A stretch of 59,281 nucleotides of DNA from Aquifex sp964425585 (GTDB taxonomy: Bacteria; Aquificota; Aquificia; Aquificales; Aquificaceae), in NCBI GenBank assembly GCA_964425585.1, contig CAYRMG010000004.1, forward strand, positions 1-59,281, given 5' to 3'. Shown here piece after piece: positions 34,001-41,742 of the stretch. Position 1 is the first letter of the stretch, and every line of letters begins with the position of its first letter. Position numbers and translations under genes: made by a program. The notes below the pieces were generated by a model that was not told the origin of the DNA, did no database searches, and was given only the letters and a program-made list of their open reading frames with translations.

Positions 34001-34091
34001 GAACGAACCTCACGGAGTATAATCCCAAGAGTATGAAGGAAAGCATAAACATCCAGGCTGTTATAGGTCTCTTTATGAAAAACTTGTGCAT
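31086..34091 (-). CDS. RND-family efflux transporter (AcrB/HAE type)
   Basis: The 1001-residue inner-membrane pump has the RND layout: TM1 (AWMFMLSFILLGLYSVRF), two large periplasmic loops and 11 further helices. TM4 carries GLVIDDAIVVLE with the paired aspartates for proton transfer, which is characteristic of hydrophobe-type (HAE) rather than heavy-metal pumps. The C-terminus is short compared with E. coli AcrB (1049). Substrates are unknown. It is divergent from an FAD oxidoreductase, adaptor and TolC that are its likely partners. TAAAAT ends 6 nt before the ATG. Confidence 0.95.
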   Translation of the reverse strand: MHKFFIKRPITAWMFMLSFILLGLYSVRFVPIDRFPDVEFPVVSVTTNYPGADPFVVDSTITKVLEEEISTINGIESIASRSYPGFSRIVITFSLDKDIEVAYQEVRDAVQRAVKRFPKEAEIPFVSKIDTSMAPVLVVVLFSDNGDYDRLAYYADKVVKREIERLYGVGSVSLGGFRDKVLWVRLKTSKLYGFELTPLDVLRAIEKNHKDIPAGNIYGKRREYIIRLYGKFSSPEELSNLYLKENIRLGDVARVYFGNDEERSFTHFNGRSAIALLVYKQSKVNAVKVVEGVKEKLKELERLLPEDIKITYTFDTSKYIKESAKAAYEEIVLGSLLTTFTVYLFLGNLRLTLVPIVAIPVTLLGTVFFLYLLGYSLNMITLLAMAVAVGLVIDDAIVVLESIHRRYEEGLSPFEAGDRGTRIVMFALLSSTASIIVVFTPILFLKGVLGTFLKNFAITLIIALALSYLVAITFIPMASVRLLGKQRKNVFMELYRKFENAFDILLRFFLERKYLILVFSLINVVLGLYLFGKVKKEFAPRVDEGRFLVRFKAPAGTSFEVVKKKALEIERIILSDPAVQKVGIIAGEGMGGAGVHSGMAFVYLKERSQRPHQIVIMNRLRKKLSRIKGVRVSVEFPHGIGAMAGRTTDVQYIVKGWDLERLKEISKKMEEYFSKKKGFRDVDAEMEESYPYLKVRVNRDKLSDYGVSVEDVGITLSLLFGKYRVGTYELGAESYDFYIKAEESFLKNFENLKKVYIRAKNGELIPITEVVDISLESGPFRLMRYNRQYAFVFYANLEGIDLATARKEVESWLKENLPFGYTYEAAGQVKEFKKAFRGFLVSLLLALIGVYMILASLFESLKHPFTVLMMVPLTIPGIFGLMYITNTSLNVSSYFGIILLIGIIVRDAVLFIERIIQLKKEGYKTREAILEARKERLRPILMTTITIVSALIPVALGLTAGSEQRKPLAIAVIGGIVSGLPLSLFLLPALYEILEGRKRKT

Positions 34092-34097
34092 GATTTA

Positions 34098-34103
34098 ATT
34101 TTA
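34098..34103 (-). promoter_or_regulatory. Putative -10 of the RND pump gene
   Basis: On the minus strand TAAAAT ends 6 nt before the pump ATG at 34091, and no Shine-Dalgarno precedes it. This is the tightest gap in the leaderless set. Confidence 0.35.
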
Positions 34104-34128
34104 GAGGAACTTAAATTTATCTATTGTA

Positions 34129-34146
34129 GGTTAGAATTAACTAACC
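34129..34146 (+). repeat. Inverted repeat before the FAD-oxidoreductase ribosome site
   Basis: GGTTAG (34129-34134), AATTAA spacer and CTAACC (34141-34146) form a perfect 6+6 repeat ending 2 nt before the AGGAGG Shine-Dalgarno of the next gene. It could be an operator for the divergent pump/oxidoreductase pair or a short RNA hairpin at the ribosome site. Confidence 0.4.
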
Positions 34147-34160
34147 AAGGAGGTAATGAA

Positions 34161-35330
34161 ATGAAAAAAGCTCTTGTTCTCGGAGGAGGTATAGGAGGCT
34201 CTCAAGCGGCGATAGCCCTGAAAAAAGAAGGGTATAACGTTACACTTGTGAGCAACAGACCATATATATACGCATACCCGATATCCATATGGATACCGAC
34301 GGGAGAGATAAAGCCCGAAAGCGTAAGAATCCCTCTTGATGAGTTTTCAAGAAATTGGGGTATTGAGTTCATCCAGGACGAAGTTATAAAGATGGAACCC
34401 GAAACCGGAAAAGTTTATTTAAAGGAGAAAGGAGAACTTGGAGGATACGATTATATAGTTCTCGCCCTCGGACAGGTAAAGAAAAAGGAAAAGGGAATAG
34501 AGCATACGCTATCTATATGCGGAACACCCGAAGAGGCGATAAGGATAAAGGAAAGACTCCACGAACTTATAAATAAGGGCATGGGAAAAATAGCCTTCGG
34601 TTTCGGGGGAAATCCCAAAGATAAAACAGCGGTAAGGGGAGGGCCGGTTTTTGAGATACTTTTCAACGTTGATTATTACCTCAGAAAGCTCGGCGTAAGG
34701 GAGAAGTTTGAGCTTACGTTTTTCGCACCTATGCCGAAGCCGGGTGAAAGGCTGGGAGAGAAAGCTTTAAGAATGCTGGATAATCTCTTTAAGAAATACG
34801 GTATAAACAAGATTACGGGTAAAAAGATAAAGGAGTTTAAAGAAAACGGCGTCCTTTTTGAAGATGATACCTTCCTTGAGGCGGACCTCATCCTTTACAC
34901 GCCCGCAGGCTGGGGACATCCCGTTATAGCGGAATCGGGACTTCCTACGAACGAGGCTGGGTTTGTAAAGATTGACGAAACGTGCAGGGTTGAGGGATTT
35001 GAGAATATTTACGCTGTCGGCGATTGTGCAGCTATAGAAGGTCCCCCTTGGACGGCAAAGCAAGGACACCTTGCGGAGGTTATGGGAGAGATTGTGGCCC
35101 ATAACATAGCGGTAAGGGAAGGAAGAAAGAAAGGCGAGCTTATGAGCTACAAGGAACACATAAATATCCTCTGTTTAATGGATATGGGATGGAGAGGAGG
35201 AGGGCTTGCATACAGAAGTGATAAAAGAGCCCTGCTTATTCCCATACCTATTTTGGGACACATTATGAAGAAGATATGGGGCATTTACTTTAAGCTCTAT
35301 AAACTCGGTAGGATTCCTAAAATTATTTAA
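34161..35330 (+). CDS. FAD-dependent pyridine nucleotide-disulfide oxidoreductase (SQR/FCSD-like)
   Basis: The 389-residue flavoprotein starts with VLGGGIGGSQAAIAL (FAD site) and has NIYAVGDCAAIE for the second FAD contact. A C-terminal amphipathic helix (PIPILGHIMKKIWGIYFKLY) suggests attachment to the membrane. In sulfide:quinone oxidoreductases three cysteines are typical. Here C120 (LSICGTPEEA) and C338 (NILCLMD) fit two, but the middle one is missing. A sulfide or NADH:quinone role is possible. I chose the ATG at 34161 for its AAGGAGG Shine-Dalgarno; an ATG at 34086 has none. It is followed directly by the adaptor gene. Confidence 0.78.
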   Translation: MKKALVLGGGIGGSQAAIALKKEGYNVTLVSNRPYIYAYPISIWIPTGEIKPESVRIPLDEFSRNWGIEFIQDEVIKMEPETGKVYLKEKGELGGYDYIVLALGQVKKKEKGIEHTLSICGTPEEAIRIKERLHELINKGMGKIAFGFGGNPKDKTAVRGGPVFEILFNVDYYLRKLGVREKFELTFFAPMPKPGERLGEKALRMLDNLFKKYGINKITGKKIKEFKENGVLFEDDTFLEADLILYTPAGWGHPVIAESGLPTNEAGFVKIDETCRVEGFENIYAVGDCAAIEGPPWTAKQGHLAEVMGEIVAHNIAVREGRKKGELMSYKEHINILCLMDMGWRGGGLAYRSDKRALLIPIPILGHIMKKIWGIYFKLYKLGRIPKII

Positions 35331-36362
35331 ATGGCTCGTCTTTTTCTTCTTATATTCCTTCTTCTGCTCTCTTGTAAGACAGCAGAATCCCAAAAAACGG
35401 AAAGAAAAGATAAGTTCATAAATGTAAGCCTGTGGAAAGTAAAGGAGGAAACGGTAGATATAACACTCCCGTATAAGGGATTTGTATCCGCGCGGAAGGA
35501 CATCAAACTATTTCCGGAGGTATCGGGAAAGGTTTTGAAAATTCTAAAGTATGAGGGAAAACCCGTAAGAAAAGGGGAAACGCTTGCAATAATAGACCCG
35601 AGCACCATAAATAAGGAAATTGAAAGGATAAGGGAACAGATAAAGGAGCTAAGAGCGAGCTACCGACTTCAGAAAAAGATAACCGAAAGGAGAAAAAAGC
35701 TTTACGAAAGAGAGTTAATATCTTTGGAAGATTATGAGAGAGAAAAAACCAAGCTAAACGAGATAATACACAGAATAAAGGCGCTGGAAAGGGAGCTTGA
35801 AGCTAAAAAAATCCTTTACAGGAAACACTTTGTAAAGGCACCATTTGGCGGTGTAATAGGAGAAAGATACGTAAATGTCGGTGATTATGTTTCGCCCCAG
35901 AAGCCTATGTTTAGAATACTCTCTTACGAACCCCTTGAGTTTATTTTCAAGATGCCCGCGGAAAAAGTAAATCTCAAACAGGGTCAGGAGTTAAACATTG
36001 AGATTGGAGGAAAGCTTATAAAAGGAACCGTCTTTTACATCTCTCCCCATCTTGATGAGAACAGACAGTTAATCGTGAAGCTACGCATAAGAGAAAAAGT
36101 TTATCCCGGAGCCTTCGGTTACGCTTACGTGCCCCTAAAGAAGCTAAAAGCCTTTAAGATTCCTGAAGATGCGGTAATACTTCGGGGAAGTGAGAAGATA
36201 GTTTGGAAGGTAAAAAAGGGAAGGGTTTACCCCGTAAAGGTTGAGGTTGTAAAGGGAGAAGAGGGATACGTATACGTTGTAGGAAACCTTAAAGAGGGTG
36301 ATAAAATCGTGGTTGAAAATGCAAATCTCCTGAAAGAGGGTGTAAGGGTGTCGGTAAAATGA
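35331..36362 (+). CDS. RND efflux periplasmic adaptor (membrane-fusion protein)
   Basis: The 343-residue lipoprotein (LIFLLLLSCKT, C15 lipidated) has the adaptor order: a barrel-sandwich half (GKVLKILKYEGKPVRKGETLA), an alpha-hairpin of about 70 residues (EIERIREQIKELRA to LEAKKILYRK), a second lipoyl half (FVKAPFGGVIGERYVNVGDYV) and a beta-barrel. It connects an RND pump to TolC. It sits between the oxidoreductase (no gap) and tolC (4-bp overlap), with the likely pump gene on the opposite strand 1.2 kb away. Confidence 0.92.
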   Translation: MARLFLLIFLLLLSCKTAESQKTERKDKFINVSLWKVKEETVDITLPYKGFVSARKDIKLFPEVSGKVLKILKYEGKPVRKGETLAIIDPSTINKEIERIREQIKELRASYRLQKKITERRKKLYERELISLEDYEREKTKLNEIIHRIKALERELEAKKILYRKHFVKAPFGGVIGERYVNVGDYVSPQKPMFRILSYEPLEFIFKMPAEKVNLKQGQELNIEIGGKLIKGTVFYISPHLDENRQLIVKLRIREKVYPGAFGYAYVPLKKLKAFKIPEDAVILRGSEKIVWKVKKGRVYPVKVEVVKGEEGYVYVVGNLKEGDKIVVENANLLKEGVRVSVK

Positions 36363-37591
36363 GCGTGATTTTTATTTTACTTCTCAGTTTTTCCCTTATC
36401 TTTTCCCTTACACTTGACGAGGCCGTGAAAATAGCCCTTAAGAATACAACCGACATCAGAGTATCAAAGATAGAACTAAAGAGACTTGAAGAAGAAATAA
36501 AAAAAGCATTGGGGGGAATACTCCCCACGATTACGGGAAGCTATTCATACACGAGACTTGACGACTCCCTTGTTTACGGTTTCGGTCTGAGGGATAGACA
36601 GGAATACTCCATAACCCTCTCCCAGACCATTTTCAACAAAGCTGTTTTTGACTCAATATCCCTTGCAAAGAAACAGAAAAAACTCCAGAAAGCTGTTCTT
36701 GAAGACCTAAAAAGAGAAGTTGTATACCGTGTAAAAGAAATGTTTTACGCACTCCTCTACAAGAAGCTTGTTATAGAACTGAAAGAAGATACCCTCAAGT
36801 ATTGGGAAGAGAACTTAAAAACCGTTGAAGAAAAATACCGCTCCGGTATACTTCCGAAGGTTGAGTATATGAGGGCTAAAGCCCAATACGAGATGGCAAA
36901 AGCGGAGCTCATTGAAGCTAAAACCGATTACGAAAAAAGTCTTGAAGAGCTAAAAGCATTCCTCAGAATAGATGGAGATATCAAGATAATCGGAAAGTTT
37001 GAAATGCCCGACAAAATTCCTTCCGAGAAAGAGCTTATGACAAAGCTACTTAAGAATAACTCTACCCTTAAGGTTTACAGGGCAAGGATTGAAGCTCTGA
37101 AGGAATCTTACGAACTCGCTAAGTCTGAATACTACCCTACCGTTGACGGATTCTTATCCTATCAAGGTTTCACAACGAGGAGAACCTTATTCGGAGGAAG
37201 AGAATGGGTAAAGGGATATACCGCGGGGATAAGCATAAACTATAAGCTTTTTGATGGATTCAGAAGGGAGGCAAGTATTGCCCAGAGCAAACTGGAGATT
37301 ATAAAAGAAAAAGAAAGACTGAAGGGTGAGATATTCAACCAGAAAAAGACTCTTATAAACGCTCTTCTCACTCTGAAATCCCTCAAAGAAAGAATAAGAG
37401 CGGTTAGGTTATCCCTTCAGGCTGCAAGGGAGAGTTTGAGGCTTTCCACCGAAAGGTATAAAGAAGGAGTGGGAAGCCAGCTTGAGGTTCTTGACGCAAG
37501 AAAGAATTATAACGACACCCTTGACTCACTCCATTTTTTGCTCTACAGATATGCGACAACCCTTGCACTTATAGAAAGGCTTACGCGTTGA
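36359..37591 (+). CDS. TolC-family outer-membrane efflux protein
   Basis: The 410-residue protein has a short N-terminal signal (VIFILLLSFSLIFS), then the family's first block LTLDEAVKIALKNTTDIRVSK and the helical repeats (YKEGVGSQLEVLDARKNYND near the C-terminus). It would trimerise into the outer-membrane channel for the adaptor and RND pump. The last 11 bp overlap the convergent ttuA gene. Confidence 0.92.
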   Translation: MSVIFILLLSFSLIFSLTLDEAVKIALKNTTDIRVSKIELKRLEEEIKKALGGILPTITGSYSYTRLDDSLVYGFGLRDRQEYSITLSQTIFNKAVFDSISLAKKQKKLQKAVLEDLKREVVYRVKEMFYALLYKKLVIELKEDTLKYWEENLKTVEEKYRSGILPKVEYMRAKAQYEMAKAELIEAKTDYEKSLEELKAFLRIDGDIKIIGKFEMPDKIPSEKELMTKLLKNNSTLKVYRARIEALKESYELAKSEYYPTVDGFLSYQGFTTRRTLFGGREWVKGYTAGISINYKLFDGFRREASIAQSKLEIIKEKERLKGEIFNQKKTLINALLTLKSLKERIRAVRLSLQAARESLRLSTERYKEGVGSQLEVLDARKNYNDTLDSLHFLLYRYATTLALIERLTR

Positions 37592-38486
37592 CTTTTTCCG
37601 CCTTTTCCTTTAACTTGCAAACGGGACATATTTCCCCCATCGTGGGCTCACCGCACACTTTACAAGGTTTGAGTTCCTTTTTCTCCTCCTCTTTCTTAAA
37701 TTTCGGATAAATCTTTCTCAGGTAATCAAGGTAGAACCTTAACTTCGTTCCCGGTGAACGCTCTTCTATTTTGTTTAAGATTTCTTTGTAAAAAACGGAT
37801 GATGCATCTTCCGAAAAGGGACACTCCTCTTCTATGAAGTCTATCCCGTTTAGAAGTGCGTAGAGTGCGGTTTCTTTTTCGGTAAATTTACAAAAAGGTT
37901 TTACCTTCCTTACAAAACCTCCTTCTTCCTCAAGGACAGGGTATTTCCTCCCCAGATACTTCTCGTTCCAGTTAAGAACGTTTGAGAGAAGTGCGCTCGC
38001 TTCGTCATCAAGGTTGTGTCCCGTAGCCACTACGCTGTAACCCTTCTCCTTTGCAACTTTATTAAAGTTATATCTCTTTACAAGTCCGCAAACGGAACAG
38101 GCTTCCCTTGAACTTAGTTCAACAAGTTCGGGAATCGTTGCGAGCTCTTCTTTTAAGTCAACGATAACCACTTTACCCCCTATTTTTTCAGCAAACTTAA
38201 GAACCTTTTCTTTAGAACGCTCCGAATACTCACCTATACCCAGGTGTATGTAAAGCCCGTCCGCTTCATATCCCAGTTTTCTAAGAACATGCCAAAGGGC
38301 AAGACTGTCTTTCCCTCCCGATATCGCAACGAGAATTTTATCCTTTCTTGAAAACATCTTAAACTCTTTAATGGTTTTCTCCGTATACTTTTCAAACCAC
38401 TCTATAAAGTGTTCCCTACAGAGTGCCAATCGGTGATGGGGCATAAAGATTATCGCCCTGTTTCCGCATATCCTGCATTTCTTCAT
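37581..38486 (-). CDS. ttuA: tRNA-5-methyluridine(54) 2-sulfurtransferase
   Basis: TtuA makes 5-methyl-2-thiouridine at position 54, a thermostabilising modification restricted to thermophiles. SGGKDS (56-61) is the PP-loop for ATP. C130, C133 and C222 sit at the same numbers as the cysteines that bind a 4Fe-4S cluster in the Thermus enzyme. Zinc fingers flank the core: C4, C7, C23 and H26 at the N-terminus, C275, C278, C287 and C290 at the C-terminus. The 301-residue length fits. It needs a sulfur carrier (TtuB in Thermus). TtcA-like paralogues are the alternative, but the double zinc finger favours TtuA. Confidence 0.93.
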   Translation of the reverse strand: MKKCRICGNRAIIFMPHHRLALCREHFIEWFEKYTEKTIKEFKMFSRKDKILVAISGGKDSLALWHVLRKLGYEADGLYIHLGIGEYSERSKEKVLKFAEKIGGKVVIVDLKEELATIPELVELSSREACSVCGLVKRYNFNKVAKEKGYSVVATGHNLDDEASALLSNVLNWNEKYLGRKYPVLEEEGGFVRKVKPFCKFTEKETALYALLNGIDFIEEECPFSEDASSVFYKEILNKIEERSPGTKLRFYLDYLRKIYPKFKKEEEKKELKPCKVCGEPTMGEICPVCKLKEKAEKVNA

Positions 38487-38503
38487 AAAAAATTAAGATA
38501 GGC

Positions 38504-38531
38504 TTGTTTTATTTTTTTATTAGCATATTCT
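38504..38531 (+). promoter_or_regulatory. Putative panD-rhodanese promoter
   Basis: TTGTTT (38504-38509) and TATTCT (38526-38531) are 16 bp apart in the 66-bp gap between divergent ttuA and panD. Unlike most starts here, panD has a GGAGGAGG Shine-Dalgarno and a leader of about 15 nt. Confidence 0.4.
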
Positions 38532-38552
38532 TAATATATTGCGGAGGAGGAA

Positions 38553-38927
38553 ATGCTAAGGCCGATGTTGAAATCAAAGATACACAGGCTTACGGTTACC
38601 GATGCTGACCTTCATTATGAGGGTAGTTTATCCCTTGACGAGTATTTAATGGAGCTTGCAGACCTGAAACCCTTTGAGAGGATAGATGTTTACAACATAA
38701 ACAACGGTGCAAGGTTTCAGACCTACGTCATACCCGCTCCTCGCTATTCGGGAGAAGTTAAGCTAAACGGAGCGGCTGCAAGGTTGGGACATAAAGGAGA
38801 CCTTATAATCATTGCTTCTTACGCCTATTATTCTGAGGAAGAGCTTGAGCATTACAGCCCCAAGCTCATATTTGTTGATGGCAAAAATAACCCCGTTGAA
38901 GTTAAAGAAGGAATGGAGGTGAAGTGA
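38553..38927 (+). CDS. panD: Aspartate 1-decarboxylase proenzyme
   Basis: PanD converts aspartate to beta-alanine for pantothenate. It cleaves itself between G24 and S25 (HYEGSLSLD) to form the pyruvoyl cofactor. KSKIHRLTVTDADL and the NNGARFQTYVI block are family signatures. The 124-residue length is standard. A GGAGGAGG Shine-Dalgarno lies 3-4 nt from the ATG. coaBC and coaE in the same window act later in the pathway. The rhodanese gene starts 1 bp after. Confidence 0.97.
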   Translation: MLRPMLKSKIHRLTVTDADLHYEGSLSLDEYLMELADLKPFERIDVYNINNGARFQTYVIPAPRYSGEVKLNGAAARLGHKGDLIIIASYAYYSEEELEHYSPKLIFVDGKNNPVEVKEGMEVK

Positions 38928-38928
38928 G

Positions 38929-39261
38929 ATGTTTATGAATGTTCCCGAAGTAGGACCCCAAGAGGCTAAAAAAATGCTTGAGGAGGAAAAAGATAAAGTT
39001 GTTCTATTAGATGTTAGAACGCCCCAGGAGCACGTTCAGGTTAGAATTCCGAATTCTACACTTATTCCCCTTGATGAACTGAGATACGCCTTCCAGAATC
39101 TTCCAAAGGATAAGAAGTATATAGTTTACTGCAGAAGCGGAGAAAGAAGTGCCTTTGCCACATACTTCTTGAGACAGATGGGATATGAGGCATACAACCT
39201 GGCGGGCGGAATACTTACCTGGCCTTACGAAACGGAAAGCGGTGTTCCCGCTAAATCTTGA
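38929..39261 (+). CDS. Single-domain rhodanese-like protein
   Basis: The 110-residue sulfurtransferase-like domain has the active-site cysteine in YCRSGERS (a CRxGxR loop) and the front motif VLLDVRTPQEHVQ. GGAGG lies 8-9 nt before the ATG, within the panD end. It could supply persulfide sulfur for thio-modifications such as the TtuA reaction encoded divergently; that is inference from proximity. The last 11 bp overlap the convergent HDOD gene. Confidence 0.9.
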   Translation: MFMNVPEVGPQEAKKMLEEEKDKVVLLDVRTPQEHVQVRIPNSTLIPLDELRYAFQNLPKDKKYIVYCRSGERSAFATYFLRQMGYEAYNLAGGILTWPYETESGVPAKS

Positions 39262-40486
39262 TAAGGCTTTTTGCCTTTTCTTCCGCATCCTTTGCAAGTA
39301 GTATAAGGTCTATTTCGGGAATACCGGTCTCAAGCGAAAGTTCCGAGGCAACTCTGTCAAGCTCCTCCTCTCCCCTACTTAACGCTTCCTCAAGTTTTAC
39401 AGCTATATCAAGAACCTTTCTTAATGGAGAATTCGGGTCCCTGAAGGCGTTAATAACTTCCTCATCAATGTTTAACTCTTCAAGGAAAGAAGGTATATCA
39501 ACCCCGAGAATTTTATCAAGAAGGGAAAAAAGACCTACCAAGAAAGCCTTTTCCGCCATACGGGGAGAAGACTTGTTCATAAGCTCTTCCGCTATGTGAG
39601 CCCTTATGAGGGATTTTCTCCACAGCTCTGGATGTTCAAGCTTCATATACTCGTTCAAAGCTATTAAAAGGACGAACTTCTTAACGTTTTCAAGACCCAC
39701 GTATGAGACAGCATGTCTGATATCCTCAATCTTTTTCCTTCTCGCAAAATATGCGGAGTTGACAAACTTCAGGAACTTTATGGCCATTCCCACGTCCGAA
39801 CCTATTATGTCCGCTATCTCCTTTAAGCTCTTTGCATAAGTTAGTGCATTCATAAGCCTGAAAAGCGTAACCTTCAGGAAAGGAGCAAGTTCAACATTTA
39901 AAATTACCTCAGGCTTTCCGAGGTAATATCCTTCAAAGTAATCCGCTCCCCATTCGTAAAACCTCTTATACTCCTCTTCGTTTTCTATCATGGAGATGAG
40001 AACTTTTTTTCCGTTTCTTTTCGCTGCGGAAATCCTTTCTTTATTCACGTCCTCCTTGAAGAACTCTACTATGTTAACGAGGGTTATTAAATCTTTATAC
40101 TCGGAGTTATAAAGTTTAGGATGAAGTATAAATAGAACACCGCTCCTTTTAAAATCTTTTACCTTTTCAAGAACCTTTTTATAAATGGTTTCTCCCACGG
40201 GAACGTCCGGGGGATTTATATCAAAAACAACTTTATCAAGGGGAAGAAGCTCAAGGGATTTGTTAAGAAACGATTCAAGAGAGACATTTATAACCAGCTT
40301 ATTTCCGCCGCTAATTTTATTAAATCCGTGTTCAAGCAGTATGTTCGTAATTATATAAGTTGCCCGTGAGAAGGGAACCTCTGAGGGATACTTATCGGGC
40401 TCATCACTTTTTCTGAGGTAAACCTCGTATGCAAATAGCTTACCTTCCCTGTCATATATTGGTTGCCTTGCTATTGCGAAGCTCAT
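39251..40486 (-). CDS. EAL-HDOD signalling protein with degenerate EAL domain
   Basis: Residues 1-200 are an EAL-like domain beginning with IARQPIYDREGKLFAYEVYLR. The catalytic EAL/ELL metal motif is altered to EVYLR and other catalytic acids are not evident, so c-di-GMP hydrolysis is unlikely. An HDOD domain follows (about 200-400), with AIKFLKFVNSAYFA and a middle VSYVGLENVKKFVLL. This combination (CdgJ/YuxH-like) acts as a signalling scaffold in motility and stress. It overlaps glyA by 35 bp. The partner is unknown. Confidence 0.85.
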   Translation of the reverse strand: MSFAIARQPIYDREGKLFAYEVYLRKSDEPDKYPSEVPFSRATYIITNILLEHGFNKISGGNKLVINVSLESFLNKSLELLPLDKVVFDINPPDVPVGETIYKKVLEKVKDFKRSGVLFILHPKLYNSEYKDLITLVNIVEFFKEDVNKERISAAKRNGKKVLISMIENEEEYKRFYEWGADYFEGYYLGKPEVILNVELAPFLKVTLFRLMNALTYAKSLKEIADIIGSDVGMAIKFLKFVNSAYFARRKKIEDIRHAVSYVGLENVKKFVLLIALNEYMKLEHPELWRKSLIRAHIAEELMNKSSPRMAEKAFLVGLFSLLDKILGVDIPSFLEELNIDEEVINAFRDPNSPLRKVLDIAVKLEEALSRGEEELDRVASELSLETGIPEIDLILLAKDAEEKAKSLIKI

Positions 40487-41738
40487 CTATTTTCCTCTTT
40501 AATTCAGGGTATAGGGGAAAGGCCTCACACAGTTCCCTCACTTCTCCCCTTATTTTACTTATTAAGTTTTCATCATCCATATTGTGGAGAACCCGGGAAA
40601 TCCACTTTGCTATTTTCCTCATTTCTTCTTCTTTCATTCCCCTTGTTGTAAGCGCCGCTGTTCCTATTCTTATACCGCTTGTCTTCGTAGGCGGAAGAGG
40701 GTCAAAGGGGACAGCATTTTTATTAACCGTTATTCCTGCTTTCTCAAGGGCTTTTTCCGCATCCTTACCCACTATGTTTTTATTTCTGAGGTCAACAAGA
40801 ACTATGTGGGAATCGGTTCCTCCCGTTACAATCTTGAAACCTTCTTTTTTTAGCTCTTCAGCCAAAGTTTTAGCGTTGGCAACTACCTGTTTTGCGTATT
40901 CCTTGAATTCTTGGCTCATAGCCTCTTTGAATGCGACCGCCTTGGCCGCTATAACGTGCATGAGCGGGCCACCCTGTATACCCGGAAAAACACTCTTGTC
41001 TATAGCCTTTGCAAACTCCTTCGTTGTAAGTATAAAACCGCTTCTCGGGCCCCTCAAGGTTTTGTGGGTTGTTGAGGTTACAAACTGGGCATAGGGAACG
41101 GGATTAGGATAAACGCCCCCCGCAATCAATCCCGCATAGTGAGCCATATCTACCATAAAGAGGGCTCCCACCTCATCCGCTATCTCCCTCATCTTTGCCC
41201 AGTCAAAGGTTCTCGGGTATGCGGAAGCCCCGCCTACAATGAGCTTCGGTCTGTGCTCTTTTGCAAGTTTATAAAGCTGGTCGTAATCTATAAGCTCGGT
41301 TTCCGGATTTACACCGTAATAGACAACGTTGTAAAGCTTTCCGCTAAAATTTACCTTAGAACCGTGGGTAAGGTGTCCGCCGTGAGCCAAATCCATTCCC
41401 ATTATCGTGTCTCCGGGATTCAAAACGGCAAAGTAAACAGCCATATTAGCCTGAGAACCCGAATGGGGTTGAACGTTTGCGTGCTCCGCACCGAACAGCT
41501 TTTTAGCCCTTTCTATGGCAAGATTTTCCACTATATCAACGTATTCACATCCTCCGTAATACCTCTTTCCCGGAAGACCTTCCGCATACTTATTCGTGAG
41601 GACGCTTCCCGTTGCTTCCATAACCGCGAGAGATGTAAAGTTTTCGGAAGCTATCATCTCAAGGTTGTAAAACTGCCTTTCGTATTCCTTTATTACCGCA
41701 TCAAAAACTTCCGTATCCGTTTTCAGTAGATGTTCCAT
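40452..41738 (-). CDS. glyA: Serine hydroxymethyltransferase
   Basis: GlyA interconverts serine and glycine, passing the one-carbon unit to tetrahydrofolate, with PLP. The PLP lysine is K226 in TSTTHKTLRGPRSG, and NMIASENF-like EMIASENF near residue 28 is the folate-side signature. Its 428 residues are normal. Upstream on the coding strand lies TTGTTA-16-TATAAT, 8 nt before the ATG, the strongest promoter in the window, with no Shine-Dalgarno. It is divergent from an IclR regulator. pspA downstream in the window makes its serine substrate. Confidence 0.97.
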   Translation of the reverse strand: MEHLLKTDTEVFDAVIKEYERQFYNLEMIASENFTSLAVMEATGSVLTNKYAEGLPGKRYYGGCEYVDIVENLAIERAKKLFGAEHANVQPHSGSQANMAVYFAVLNPGDTIMGMDLAHGGHLTHGSKVNFSGKLYNVVYYGVNPETELIDYDQLYKLAKEHRPKLIVGGASAYPRTFDWAKMREIADEVGALFMVDMAHYAGLIAGGVYPNPVPYAQFVTSTTHKTLRGPRSGFILTTKEFAKAIDKSVFPGIQGGPLMHVIAAKAVAFKEAMSQEFKEYAKQVVANAKTLAEELKKEGFKIVTGGTDSHIVLVDLRNKNIVGKDAEKALEKAGITVNKNAVPFDPLPPTKTSGIRIGTAALTTRGMKEEEMRKIAKWISRVLHNMDDENLISKIRGEVRELCEAFPLYPELKRKIDELRNSKATNI

Positions 41739-41742
41739 ACAT

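Noticed and set aside
40429..41094. Plus-strand open frame of 221 codons opposite glyA
   Set aside because: Antisense to a clear serine hydroxymethyltransferase; no start signal and no recognisable domain.
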